A stretch of DNA of 64,000 nt, from assembly GCA_964637165.1 (NCBI GenBank), contig CAZWVI010000001.1, forward strand, positions 186,001 to 250,000, in the 5' to 3' direction. The translations under genes were made by a program, and so were the position numbers. This document shows, in pieces, positions 17,038-25,614 of this stretch. The number at the start of each line of letters is the position of its first letter. Position 1 is the first letter of the stretch. Source of the DNA: CAZWVI01 sp964637165 (lineage in GTDB: Bacteria; Planctomycetota; UBA1135). The notes under the pieces are model-generated. The model saw nothing but the letters and a program-made list of their open reading frames with translations. It was not told the DNA's origin and did no database searches.

Positions 17038-20000
17038 AACTGCGCCTGCGCGGCTTGCGCGCCGGCAATTTAAAAAACTTTGATCTAAACATAGACCACG
17101 GCCATTGGACTGCTGTTCATGGACCAAGCGGCGCAGGTAAAAGTGCCTTATTGTTCGGTGTACTAGAACCAATCGCTCGCCGGCGTTTTAAAGTGTTATA
17201 CGATTCGGCTGCATTGCCTGGCGGCGACAAACAGTGGTTAAGCGGCTTGTGCGACGAGTTGAGTGGAATGCAACCAGTCGTATGTTTAGCCGGTGAAGTT
17301 CCGCGCGGCAGACGCAAAAAACTGTTAATTAACGCACTTAATTTATGGCCCAGATTAAGTCGTGCATTTGCCCTGCATGGCCAACGTCATTGCGCTAATT
17401 GTGACCATCAATGGCAACCGCAATCGGCCGAGAATTTACTTGAGGACTCGCCAAGTTGGGCTAGTGAAATTAAAGTATTAGTGTTTTCGCAAGCCGACAA
17501 TATGCGCAGCGAAGATTTGTTGCTAGCCGGTTGGACGCGAGTGCGAATTGGAAATAATCTAACTCGTCTTGAGGAAGCTCCTGAATTCCTGCCAAACAAT
17601 TCTTGGCTTTTACTAGATCGCTTGAAGTGGCAATCAGCCCACTATCAACGGGTGAAAGACGCTCTGTTGGACAGCGCGCGGCGTGGTGGAGATGTTCTTT
17701 TAGATGTAAATGGCGATAATCGCCTTCAAGCGGCGATTGGTCGTTGTCCAAGTTGTGGGCACTGCCTAAGGGATAATGAGCTAAGCCTATTGGCGCGGCT
17801 TAGTTCGCCAGTTGAATCCTGGGTATTTCAGGGCAAAAGTTGGAGTGATTGGACTGGTGCCGCAATCGAAGAGATTGCTGAGTTGCCAGGCGAGATTATG
17901 GATGATTGTGATCGGCGCTTACTAAGTTTAGTGAGCACCGGAATGGGTCATTTGCAGGCCGACCGAATTCTCGGAACACTATCTTTGGGTGAGAGCCGCC
18001 GTCTTGAATTGTGCTCAGTGCTGTCTCAAGTTCGACGTGAGCAGTTAGTCTTATTTGATGAACCAGGCATGGGCTTGCATGGCAGTGAACGCCGTTCGGT
18101 GGTTAAGTTGTTGCGTGAATTAGTGCGCCAGGGGAATACTGTTATTACCGCCGACCCCGCGCGCGAATTTCTTGAAGGGGCGGATAATTTCGTACGTCTT
18201 GGTCCTGGTGGAGGACCAAAGGGTGGTTGTTTAGTGGCGACAGGACCGCGAATTGAACTGCCATCTTTAAGCGAATCATTGCCCGCATTGCGCCAACTAA
18301 CCACTGTTGCAAGTTTGGAGTTTGCCAATTTGAAAACACGTTGGCTGGATATTCCAATGCTTAAACTTCCGCTTCAACAGGTAGTGGCAATTTGTGGAGT
18401 AAGTGGTTGCGGCAAGAGCACATTGCTTGAGGAAGAATTATTGCCACGCTTAAGAAATGCTAAAAAAGTGAAGGGTGAATTGCCAATCGGCGGTGCTGCT
18501 GTATTACTTGAACGGGCGCTCGGGTCAGCGGCAGTCAGCACCGTGGCAACCTTAAGTGGCGCATGGACCGAGATCCGTAAAGCCTTTGCCGAGGGCGAAG
18601 AGGGGCGAATTCGCGGACTTAGCCATTCAGATTTAGTTGCCAAAACTGGTCAAGGTGCTTGCCACCTGTGTCGGGGTCATGGCCTTGATGTTGATCGAAT
18701 TCCGTGTCAACTTTGCGCTGGCTTGGGGTTACGCGAAGATTTATTAGAGTTGCGTTTGCGCAATAAAAGTTTGCGCGACTGGCTGACCTCACCGCTTAGC
18801 GAACTTCAGGGTCGCTTGCCGCATACCGGGCGCTTGCGGCGTTTGGTGAAAATTTTATGTGAACTTGGAATGGAAGACCGTTGCTTTGGTGAGCGCGGCC
18901 GCAATTTGAGTTTAGGTGAACGCAGCCGCATTGCTTTGGCTAAAGAATTGGCTTCGAGTCGTCCAGGTATTCCCCGACTATTCTTGCTTGATGAACCGTG
19001 CTTAGGTTTGCCACCAGAGGAAGCGGTGCGTGTGGTTGAGGTGTTGCGCCGGCTAAGTTCGGAGGGCCATAGTTTTTGGGTGGTTGAACATAATGAGGTA
19101 TTACTTCGTTGTGCCGACCACATTTTGGAACTTGGTCCAGGCGCTGGCCCCAAAGGTGGTCAAGTAGTCTTTAACCAAAACGCGCATAAGTTTCCGCAAG
19201 CAGAAACCGCTACGGCGCTTTGGTTGCAGTCGCGAATAAAGGGAGAAGCAATGCCGGAGCCACCCTCGCCGATTGAAAAAGCTCAAGCTGTGGTGGTCGC
19301 AGAAGATTTTACCCGCAAGGGCCGCAAGTGCTTAGAACATGATTTAATGCGCGAATTGGCGACACGTTCGCCCTTGGCGGCCGATTTGCTTGCCGGCCAA
19401 AGCGCACTTGGTAAGTTGCAATCGCTGCCACCAGTGGCATGGCCAACCGATGTTCCTCCCCATACCAGCTTGTTTGAAATACTTGGATTGGCCGGAAGCA
19501 TTAGCCATGCAATGCATCGTTCTGGAGAAATCAGTTGCGCTAACTGCGGTGATGCGGGGGCATGGATGGACTTGGCCGAAGCGGCGCAACAACAATTGAC
19601 CGTTGGAGAGGAATATCATTTTGTTAGCGAATTAAATGTCGATTTTGACGAGACAAATTTGTCCGCATTGTTGGCGGCCGCGGGCTTTCGGCGGTTGTTG
19701 ATTGATGGGCAACGCAAGTTGATAACTAAGCAAGTTACAGTGAAATTTGGCTCCCCAGTTTTGCTTGATACTTGTCGGGTGGAATGCGTTAAAGAATGCT
19801 CGGAAAGATTGCGCGAGGCAGAACATCATGCCAAGTTATTGAGCGGCGCCAAGGTAATGGCGATTAAAGTTGGCGAATTATCTAGTGAATTTTCTTATGT
19901 AAGTGGCCGCTGCCGCAAATGCGAACAGGGGGATTTAACCCATAAGCTAACTATGGAAGCGCGTCTAGCCGGCCGGTCTGAAGTTGAGATTAGTAAGCTG

Positions 20001-20984
20001 AGTTTGGGAGAAGCTTTAACTCACATGCAAAGCCACGCTGCTGAACATGGGCCATTTATGGCTGCCAGAAAATTGTTAGCCGGTACTTCATTGCTCAGAC
20101 ACCCAGGTGCTCTGCGGGTGAATCGACTAACTGAATTGGAGTTGAAACTGGCAAGATTGGTCGGCTGGTTGCTCTACCCAGTGGAAGGAATTTTTCTGTT
20201 ACACGACCAAGCCCTGGCCGGATTTCCAAATCAGCTAGCCAAGCGATTGCGTAGCTCCATGCTGAAATCATTGCATCGCTTTACCGATGCTGAACGTGGT
20301 ATCGATCAAGCAAAAATTCAAGCCACTAAATCACTAGGTGCTTGCACATCTGAGTTTAGTTTGGAGTTCGATCTAAACGCTTGGTCATATCCAACTCCCG
20401 CCAAGCCTGAGCAAACATTGCGCCAAGCTCTAGGGCTTGAGATTCCGCTGCGCGAACAATTTTTGGCTTGTGAAGAAGCACGCTTGCGTGCTTGGCAAGA
20501 TGCTGACCTGCGCCCAGGAAAGCAGGCTCGCTATTGCCCCAAATGTCATGGCAAGTGCGGTCACTATCCTCATCCGCAAATCCGATTAACGTGTGACGAG
20601 TGCAATGGACTTGGGTGGGACCGCGCCACTCGAAGTTTAGAAATTCGTGGGCTGAGTTGGTTTGAACTTGGTCGCATGAAGTTGCACGATTTGCATCAGC
20701 ATTTTCTTGGAAGTCCAAGCATTGAAAAGCCCCTGAAGCGGGCACTGGATTTTGGGATGGGGGCCTGGCTGCTCGACCAAAATCTGCGTGAACTTCCAGT
20801 AGCAGCAGCAAGTTTGGCCGCTTTCGCCGGATTGGAGGAAGCAGAGGAGGTGCGGCTAGCCTTGCCGTTGGCAGGCTGCAGCCCCTTGGAGGCGGAGCAA
20901 ATTTCAGTTACAATGCATGGCTTCCTTGCCGATGGTTTAGACCTTGAAATTAAAGGTAATCATCCCTGCTTTGTGACCAAGTGA
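17034..20984 (+). CDS. Giant UvrA-like ABC ATPase with two active and two degenerate halves
   Basis: A 1316-residue relative of the UvrA damage sensor (usual length about 940). Half I has Walker A GPSGAGKS (30-37), zinc pairs CANC (120) and CPSC (238), signature LSLGE (316-320) and Walker B LVLFDEP (338-344). Half II has GVSGCGKS (455-462), CHLC (543), CQLC (558), LSLGE (625-629) and LFLLDEP (649-655). Two further UvrA-like halves follow. One (about 805-1090) has CANC 835, CRKC 960, LSLGE 989 and a ruined Walker B reading FLLHDQA. The other (about 1100-1316) has CPKCHGKC 1168 and CDEC 1187 but no working Walker B. Neither has a Walker A. It overlaps the XPB helicase gene by GTGA. A role in damage recognition is inferred. 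Confidence 0.88.
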   Translation: MKLRLRGLRAGNLKNFDLNIDHGHWTAVHGPSGAGKSALLFGVLEPIARRRFKVLYDSAALPGGDKQWLSGLCDELSGMQPVVCLAGEVPRGRRKKLLINALNLWPRLSRAFALHGQRHCANCDHQWQPQSAENLLEDSPSWASEIKVLVFSQADNMRSEDLLLAGWTRVRIGNNLTRLEEAPEFLPNNSWLLLDRLKWQSAHYQRVKDALLDSARRGGDVLLDVNGDNRLQAAIGRCPSCGHCLRDNELSLLARLSSPVESWVFQGKSWSDWTGAAIEEIAELPGEIMDDCDRRLLSLVSTGMGHLQADRILGTLSLGESRRLELCSVLSQVRREQLVLFDEPGMGLHGSERRSVVKLLRELVRQGNTVITADPAREFLEGADNFVRLGPGGGPKGGCLVATGPRIELPSLSESLPALRQLTTVASLEFANLKTRWLDIPMLKLPLQQVVAICGVSGCGKSTLLEEELLPRLRNAKKVKGELPIGGAAVLLERALGSAAVSTVATLSGAWTEIRKAFAEGEEGRIRGLSHSDLVAKTGQGACHLCRGHGLDVDRIPCQLCAGLGLREDLLELRLRNKSLRDWLTSPLSELQGRLPHTGRLRRLVKILCELGMEDRCFGERGRNLSLGERSRIALAKELASSRPGIPRLFLLDEPCLGLPPEEAVRVVEVLRRLSSEGHSFWVVEHNEVLLRCADHILELGPGAGPKGGQVVFNQNAHKFPQAETATALWLQSRIKGEAMPEPPSPIEKAQAVVVAEDFTRKGRKCLEHDLMRELATRSPLAADLLAGQSALGKLQSLPPVAWPTDVPPHTSLFEILGLAGSISHAMHRSGEISCANCGDAGAWMDLAEAAQQQLTVGEEYHFVSELNVDFDETNLSALLAAAGFRRLLIDGQRKLITKQVTVKFGSPVLLDTCRVECVKECSERLREAEHHAKLLSGAKVMAIKVGELSSEFSYVSGRCRKCEQGDLTHKLTMEARLAGRSEVEISKLSLGEALTHMQSHAAEHGPFMAARKLLAGTSLLRHPGALRVNRLTELELKLARLVGWLLYPVEGIFLLHDQALAGFPNQLAKRLRSSMLKSLHRFTDAERGIDQAKIQATKSLGACTSEFSLEFDLNAWSYPTPAKPEQTLRQALGLEIPLREQFLACEEARLRAWQDADLRPGKQARYCPKCHGKCGHYPHPQIRLTCDECNGLGWDRATRSLEIRGLSWFELGRMKLHDLHQHFLGSPSIEKPLKRALDFGMGAWLLDQNLRELPVAAASLAAFAGLEEAEEVRLALPLAGCSPLEAEQISVTMHGFLADGLDLEIKGNHPCFVTK

Positions 20985-22678
20985 GCGACTCTGTAAAACC
21001 TCTCATCCTCCAGTCCGATCTCAGCATCGTCCTGGAGACAGCTCATCCTCGTTTTGAGGATATGAGGGATAAGCTCTTGCCCTTTGCTGAATTAGTAAAG
21101 TCGCCGGAATATTTACACACTTATAAAATTAATCCATTATCAGTCTGGAATGCCGCCGCCACAGGTTTGACGGTGCGGCAAGTTCTTAGCTTCTTGCGTC
21201 AAGAATCGCGTTATGGAATTCCGGCCAATTTTGAAAGCGAGCTAAAGAGTTGGTTTGGGCGTTGTGGCGTCTTTCAACTCGACAAAACAGCTGGCGAGGA
21301 ATTGCAACTGGAATGTTCCAAGCCAAAATTGCTCGCAAATTTAATCAACGATAAGCAATTTGCAGAACTGTTAACTAATGTTGATCTTGAAAAAGGAACC
21401 GCTTTCGTCTCAAAAGGTAATCGTGGTCTGGTAAAACAAAACTTAGTCCGCCTTGGCTACCCAGTCGAAGACTTTGCCGGTTATGTTGATGGCGCCGCTC
21501 TTGATGTGAGTTTGCGCGGACAAATGTTAAATGGCGGTGAATTTAAGCTGCGGCCCTATCAAGAGCTCTCAGTTGAATCTTTCCACAAGGGTGGTTCCGC
21601 TTTAGGCGGTAGTGGAGTGGTGGTGTTGCCGTGTGGGGCAGGGAAAACAGTAGTTGGAATGGCGGCAATGTCTGCTGTTAAAGCAAATACTTTAATTCTC
21701 ACTCCTAACACCGTGGCTCTTCATCAATGGCGCCGCGAACTCTTAGATAAAACCAACTTAACTGAAGATCAAATTGGTGAGTACTCCGGGGACTGCAAAG
21801 AAATAAAACCGGTCACGCTAAGTACCTATCAAATTCTTACATATCGAAAAAGCAAGCAAGATGAATTCTTGCACTACGATTTGTTTGCCAGTGGAGATTG
21901 GGGTTTAATTGTTTACGATGAAGTCCACTTGTTGCCGGCACCGGTTTTTCGTGCTACTGCCGACATTCAAGCACGCCGTCGTTTGGGCCTAACTGCAACT
22001 CTTATTCGTGAAGATGGCAAAGAAGAAGATGTCTTTAGTCTAATTGGCCCGAAAAGATTTGATGCCCCGTGGAAGGAATTGGAACGCAAAGGCTTTATAG
22101 CTACGGTTGAATGTGTAGAAATAAGAGTTCCATTTATTGACCAACAACGGGTCGAGTATCTTGCTTTAGAAAAGCGTTCCAAGTTTCGCTTTTCATGCGA
22201 AAACCCAGCCAAACTAGAAGTTGTTGATAAGTTGTTGGAACAACATGCTGGCGAAAGAATACTGGTGATTGGTCAATACATTAGTCAGTTAAATGAAGTC
22301 CAAGAGCATTTGCAAGCACCTTTGATTACCGGTAAAACCCCAAATAAAGAGCGCGAGCAGTTGTATCAAGATTTTCGCGACGGCAAAGAAAAAGTTCTAG
22401 TGCTAAGTAAGGTGGGGAATTTTGCCATTGATTTGCCCGACGCTAATGTCGCAATTCAAATATCTGGCACCTTTGGATCTCGCCAAGAAGAGGCACAACG
22501 CCTGGGACGTATTCTGCGCCCCAAATCTGACGCTAGTCAAGCGTGCTTTTATTCAGTCGTGACTGAAGCCACGGTTGATCAGGAATATGGTGAAAAACGC
22601 CAACGCTTCCTGGCCGAACAAGGTTACGCATATCGAATTGAAGTGGCTAAGGTGACCAATCAAGAGGAGCTCATTTAA
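20981..22678 (+). CDS. XPB-type 3'-5' DNA helicase
   Basis: Superfamily 2 helicase of 565 residues, the bacterial/archaeal counterpart of the XPB subunit of eukaryotic TFIIH. An N-terminal XPB-like domain precedes Walker A LPCGAGKT (ending at residue 223), a DEVH box (313-316), GLTAT (336-340) and the XPB-specific RED motif in LIREDGKEED (343-345). The second RecA domain includes RILVIGQYISQL and the arginine-finger motif QEEAQRLGRILRPK. It starts with a GTG that overlaps the UvrA-like stop by four bases, and the next gene begins one base after its stop. This order couples a damage-sensor-like ATPase to a helicase. Expected role: opening DNA in repair or remodelling. Confidence 0.93.
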   Translation: MSDSVKPLILQSDLSIVLETAHPRFEDMRDKLLPFAELVKSPEYLHTYKINPLSVWNAAATGLTVRQVLSFLRQESRYGIPANFESELKSWFGRCGVFQLDKTAGEELQLECSKPKLLANLINDKQFAELLTNVDLEKGTAFVSKGNRGLVKQNLVRLGYPVEDFAGYVDGAALDVSLRGQMLNGGEFKLRPYQELSVESFHKGGSALGGSGVVVLPCGAGKTVVGMAAMSAVKANTLILTPNTVALHQWRRELLDKTNLTEDQIGEYSGDCKEIKPVTLSTYQILTYRKSKQDEFLHYDLFASGDWGLIVYDEVHLLPAPVFRATADIQARRRLGLTATLIREDGKEEDVFSLIGPKRFDAPWKELERKGFIATVECVEIRVPFIDQQRVEYLALEKRSKFRFSCENPAKLEVVDKLLEQHAGERILVIGQYISQLNEVQEHLQAPLITGKTPNKEREQLYQDFRDGKEKVLVLSKVGNFAIDLPDANVAIQISGTFGSRQEEAQRLGRILRPKSDASQACFYSVVTEATVDQEYGEKRQRFLAEQGYAYRIEVAKVTNQEELI

Positions 22679-22679
22679 G

Positions 22680-24662
22680 GTGCCGGTTGTTCTAGCTAAC
22701 TTGATAAATAAGCGGTCTGAATCCGAGCTAATCGCTTTGCATGATTTATGGATTGGCGGTACTCCGCCAACCGGACGTACCGAATTGCGTCGCGCATTAT
22801 TGCGCAAAATGTGTCAGCCAACTGGAGTGGCGTCAATTCGTGAAACTTTGCCAGCCAACGCCGCAACCGTATTTGCAATGTTGTTGAAAGCTCCTCAAAT
22901 GGCGACTCCATTTAATGAAATACTGAAACTTGTAAGTGTTAGTGGAATTAAGGCAGGTGGTTTGCGGTCGGCATTGGCCGAACTGGTCGCCGCTGGTTTG
23001 GTGAATCCAGATTTGACAATTAGTGAAGGAACTTGGCAAGTGCCACAAGAAATATTTGAGGCCAGCAAAGTGCCAGCATTGCCAAGTCTGCGCACTCCTG
23101 AATTGCTTACTCTGGAAGCATTTTTGCAGCGTTATTTCCGTCGTAGTATGGACTCAGAAGATGCTGCTCAAAAAGCCAAGCGAATGTATGCGTTTTTGGC
23201 TGATGAAGAATCAATTTGTGAAAGACTCGGCGAGCTGGACCATGAACTAGGTGGTGGATTGAGCCGTGTAATTAGCGATTGGGGCGGGATTCTGTCGATT
23301 GACGATTTTGAAAAGTTAGGTTTTTCAGCGATGCAACTCGATGAGTTAAGAGTCGAATTAGAAGAAAACTCAATCGGAACTATTGCCGATCTCGACCTTG
23401 AAAAATTCGGCATTCGACAACGTGGACCAGTTTTGGCCCTGTTCAATGAAACAGTTTTCGCTAGGCTGCAAGAGAATGCGCGTGAGAATCCGATCAAGCC
23501 TAAAGACAGCGCTTCAATTGGCGTGGATTTTGTTTCAAACTTTTCGCGTTTTGCATCTTTCCTCGGTGATGAAGATCTGCGCTTTACTTTGCGTGGAACA
23601 ATTTACAAGTCAACCGCCAAAAGAATTGGCGAGCGCCTTATCCCTAACCCGGGTCGCGAATTTGTGCGTCGTGATATCCTCGAATTGGAATACCGTTTTG
23701 CGGTTGATTACCAACTAATCGAACGCACTGGCAGTCAGGCTTATCGAATCACTAAGGCCGGCAACGCTTACCTCTCTCAGGCTTTACACGAAAAGCAATT
23801 GGTGATGCTCGACTGGATGGTTGAAGACATGACCATGCCAGGGGATATGGCACACCAACTTAAATTACGCCGCACCGCATTGCGTTACATCAAAGGCTTA
23901 CAACCGGGCCTTTGGTACGACGCTATGTACCTGCCATTCTTGGCGCGTAATCATTATCTGGCAGAGTTGGCTCTGGAAAATGACCGATTGGAAGCCGATT
24001 CATTCCCCGTGCGATCATCGGCCGATTTGCAGTCATTGGCTTGGAACTTGTTCGGTTGGATGCGAAAGCACTTGTATTTGTTGGGCGTGATAGACCTTGG
24101 TTACGACAAAAACTGCCGCGCCTGCGCGTTTAAATTGACTCAAGTCGGTGTCGAATTGTTGGAAATGATTCCCGACTGCGAACTGGAAGGCTTGGGTCAT
24201 ATTGTGGTCAATCCAGATTTTGAGGTAGTGCTTTTCCCTGACGAACGCTCCCATGAATTGGTCTATCAATTGGATTGTTTCTGTGAACGCGAATTGTCCG
24301 ATAGTTTAATCCACTATCGCCTAACGCCAGGCAGTTTGCATCGCGGTCTAAGCCAGGGCATGAACCTGAAAAATGTAATTGACTTATTGACCGAGCGCTC
24401 GAAAACACCATTACCCCAAAATGTTTTGTTTTCCTTGGAATCATGGGCGCGCGCAGGTGGCCAAGTTGTTTGGCATCGTGACGGTCGTTTAGTTTGTGAT
24501 AGCCCTGAAATTTTAGACCGACTAGAACTTCATCCGCAATTAGCTCAACTTGGAATTGAGCGCGTCGCTGAAGACATTTTGCAGCTGACAGCTAGTATCG
24601 AGAAAGAGCGCTTAGGTGCATGGATGCGCGACTTTGGAGTTAGCTTAAAAGTTGCCAGCTAA
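22680..24662 (+). CDS. XPB/Ssl2-domain helicase-associated protein (Helicase_C_3 type)
   Basis: A 660-residue protein without helicase motifs. The C-terminal domain resembles the XPB/Ssl2-like domain of proteins encoded beside XPB in mycobacteria. Landmarks are HIVVNPDFEVVLFPDE, a YRLTPGSLHRGLSQGMN segment, and LPQNVLFSLESWARAGGQV near residues 505-600. The N-terminal half is rich in winged-helix-like segments, for example SALAELVAAGLVNPDL. It starts with GTG one base after the helicase stop, so the pair is probably made together. Likely a partner or regulator of the XPB helicase; that role is inferred from family context only. Confidence 0.85.
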   Translation: MPVVLANLINKRSESELIALHDLWIGGTPPTGRTELRRALLRKMCQPTGVASIRETLPANAATVFAMLLKAPQMATPFNEILKLVSVSGIKAGGLRSALAELVAAGLVNPDLTISEGTWQVPQEIFEASKVPALPSLRTPELLTLEAFLQRYFRRSMDSEDAAQKAKRMYAFLADEESICERLGELDHELGGGLSRVISDWGGILSIDDFEKLGFSAMQLDELRVELEENSIGTIADLDLEKFGIRQRGPVLALFNETVFARLQENARENPIKPKDSASIGVDFVSNFSRFASFLGDEDLRFTLRGTIYKSTAKRIGERLIPNPGREFVRRDILELEYRFAVDYQLIERTGSQAYRITKAGNAYLSQALHEKQLVMLDWMVEDMTMPGDMAHQLKLRRTALRYIKGLQPGLWYDAMYLPFLARNHYLAELALENDRLEADSFPVRSSADLQSLAWNLFGWMRKHLYLLGVIDLGYDKNCRACAFKLTQVGVELLEMIPDCELEGLGHIVVNPDFEVVLFPDERSHELVYQLDCFCERELSDSLIHYRLTPGSLHRGLSQGMNLKNVIDLLTERSKTPLPQNVLFSLESWARAGGQVVWHRDGRLVCDSPEILDRLELHPQLAQLGIERVAEDILQLTASIEKERLGAWMRDFGVSLKVAS

Positions 24663-25230
24663 ACATATCCCATCTGGATTGTTGGCGGTCGCATCGGGGC
24701 TGTCTGGTGTTCCGCAAACGAGTGAATGGTTAGACCAAGTTGGCGAGGTTGCCGGAATTAGTTTTCGCATGCCCGCAGCTAGTGAAGCCGTGGCAATTGC
24801 CTGTTTGCGTTTAATTCGGTCGCGCACTCCCTGGTTAGCAGTGCATGGGCGAGCTGATTGGGCAAAGCTAGTTGAGGCCGACGCTCTAATAGAAGGTTGG
24901 CGTGCCCTTCCTGCGACTGCATTAGCACCACATTTTGACACCTTGCGCCTGCGCTCAACTCATTCACTGGAAGAGGTCGCTCAAGCTCATGCTGATGGAA
25001 TTAGCGCGGTAATATTCGGTCCAATCTGGGACACTCCGTCAAAGCGTGACTTAGTGGCAACGCGCAGTCTTTCTGAACTGCAACTAGCAACTCAAGTGGG
25101 GCCTAAAGTTATCGCGATTGGTGGTATTAATTCTGCCGAACGAGTGCAGTCCTGTTTGGCTAAGGGCGCTCATGCGGTGGCGGTGCTCGGTGCTGCAAAA
25201 AAAGCGCAGCAACTAATTTCGCAGGTTTAA
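24652..25230 (+). CDS. TenI/ThiE-like TIM-barrel protein
   Basis: A 192-residue thiamine-phosphate-synthase-superfamily protein starting at a TTG that overlaps the previous gene by 11 bases. The phosphate-binding half is clear: STHSLEEVAQAHADG, VIFGPIWDTPSKRD and KVIAIGGINSAERV. The pyrophosphate and metal site of true ThiE is not: the LQLREK strand is replaced by ISFRMP, and the usual ND...HxGQxD segment is missing. A TenI-like regulator/isomerase or a diverged enzyme therefore fits better than classical ThiE. thiL lies 0.4 kb downstream, which supports a thiamine link. The 3' end overlaps the opposite-strand prepilin gene by 18 bases. Confidence 0.72.
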   Translation: MPAKHIPSGLLAVASGLSGVPQTSEWLDQVGEVAGISFRMPAASEAVAIACLRLIRSRTPWLAVHGRADWAKLVEADALIEGWRALPATALAPHFDTLRLRSTHSLEEVAQAHADGISAVIFGPIWDTPSKRDLVATRSLSELQLATQVGPKVIAIGGINSAERVQSCLAKGAHAVAVLGAAKKAQQLISQV

Positions 25231-25614
25231 CTCAACCAATAATTTGAGTTCAGATTCGGTGCTGGAAAATTCAATTAATTGCTCTTGAATAGTCAATACG
25301 TAGTTCCCACCCCAAGGATCTTTTGGCAACCACTGGCCACCAACGATTGGCAACAAGTCGGCGCCAATCCAAATGCCAGCAGGAAGTTGCTGCGGCGATA
25401 GCGAATTTTGCTGAGCGGCAAGTGTGACCAAGAGGCGGCCTTCAAGGTGTTCCATAACCGCAAGCACTTGTTTTTCTTTAGCTTGTTCACGTTCATGGTG
25501 AATTGTCCCTAAAATCAATAGCGTGCCAAGCACCCCAACCACCAATAGCCATTGGACCTCAACCCGGGTTAGCCCGCGGGTAGTCTTATTCGTGGAGTGT
25601 TGGCGATGAGTCAT
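25213..25614 (-). CDS. Orphan type II pseudopilin (GspG-like)
   Basis: A 133-residue prepilin. Residues 12-19 read TRGLTRVE: a glycine at the peptidase cleavage site followed by a Glu at mature position 5, then a hydrophobic helix (WLLVVGVLGTLLILG). The C-terminal half contains LPKDPWGGNYVL, close to the DPWGNPY hallmark of GspG. A type II secretion or pilus-like assembly elsewhere in the genome must supply the peptidase and machinery. It is wedged between two + strand genes, overlapping the TenI-like gene at its 3' end and the thiL start at its 5' end. It therefore cannot belong to their operon. Confidence 0.72.
   Translation of the reverse strand: MTHRQHSTNKTTRGLTRVEVQWLLVVGVLGTLLILGTIHHEREQAKEKQVLAVMEHLEGRLLVTLAAQQNSLSPQQLPAGIWIGADLLPIVGGQWLPKDPWGGNYVLTIQEQLIEFSSTESELKLLVELNLRN

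Noticed and set aside
20356..20811. 151-codon - strand frame
   Set aside because: Antisense to the degenerate half of the UvrA-like protein; His/Arg/Gln-rich with no domain, so a shadow.
17820..20984. Frameshift or gene-fusion artefact making the long UvrA-like protein
   Set aside because: One uninterrupted frame with UvrA-like zinc and signature motifs in order up to the end, and a GTGA coupling to the next gene, argue for a real single gene.
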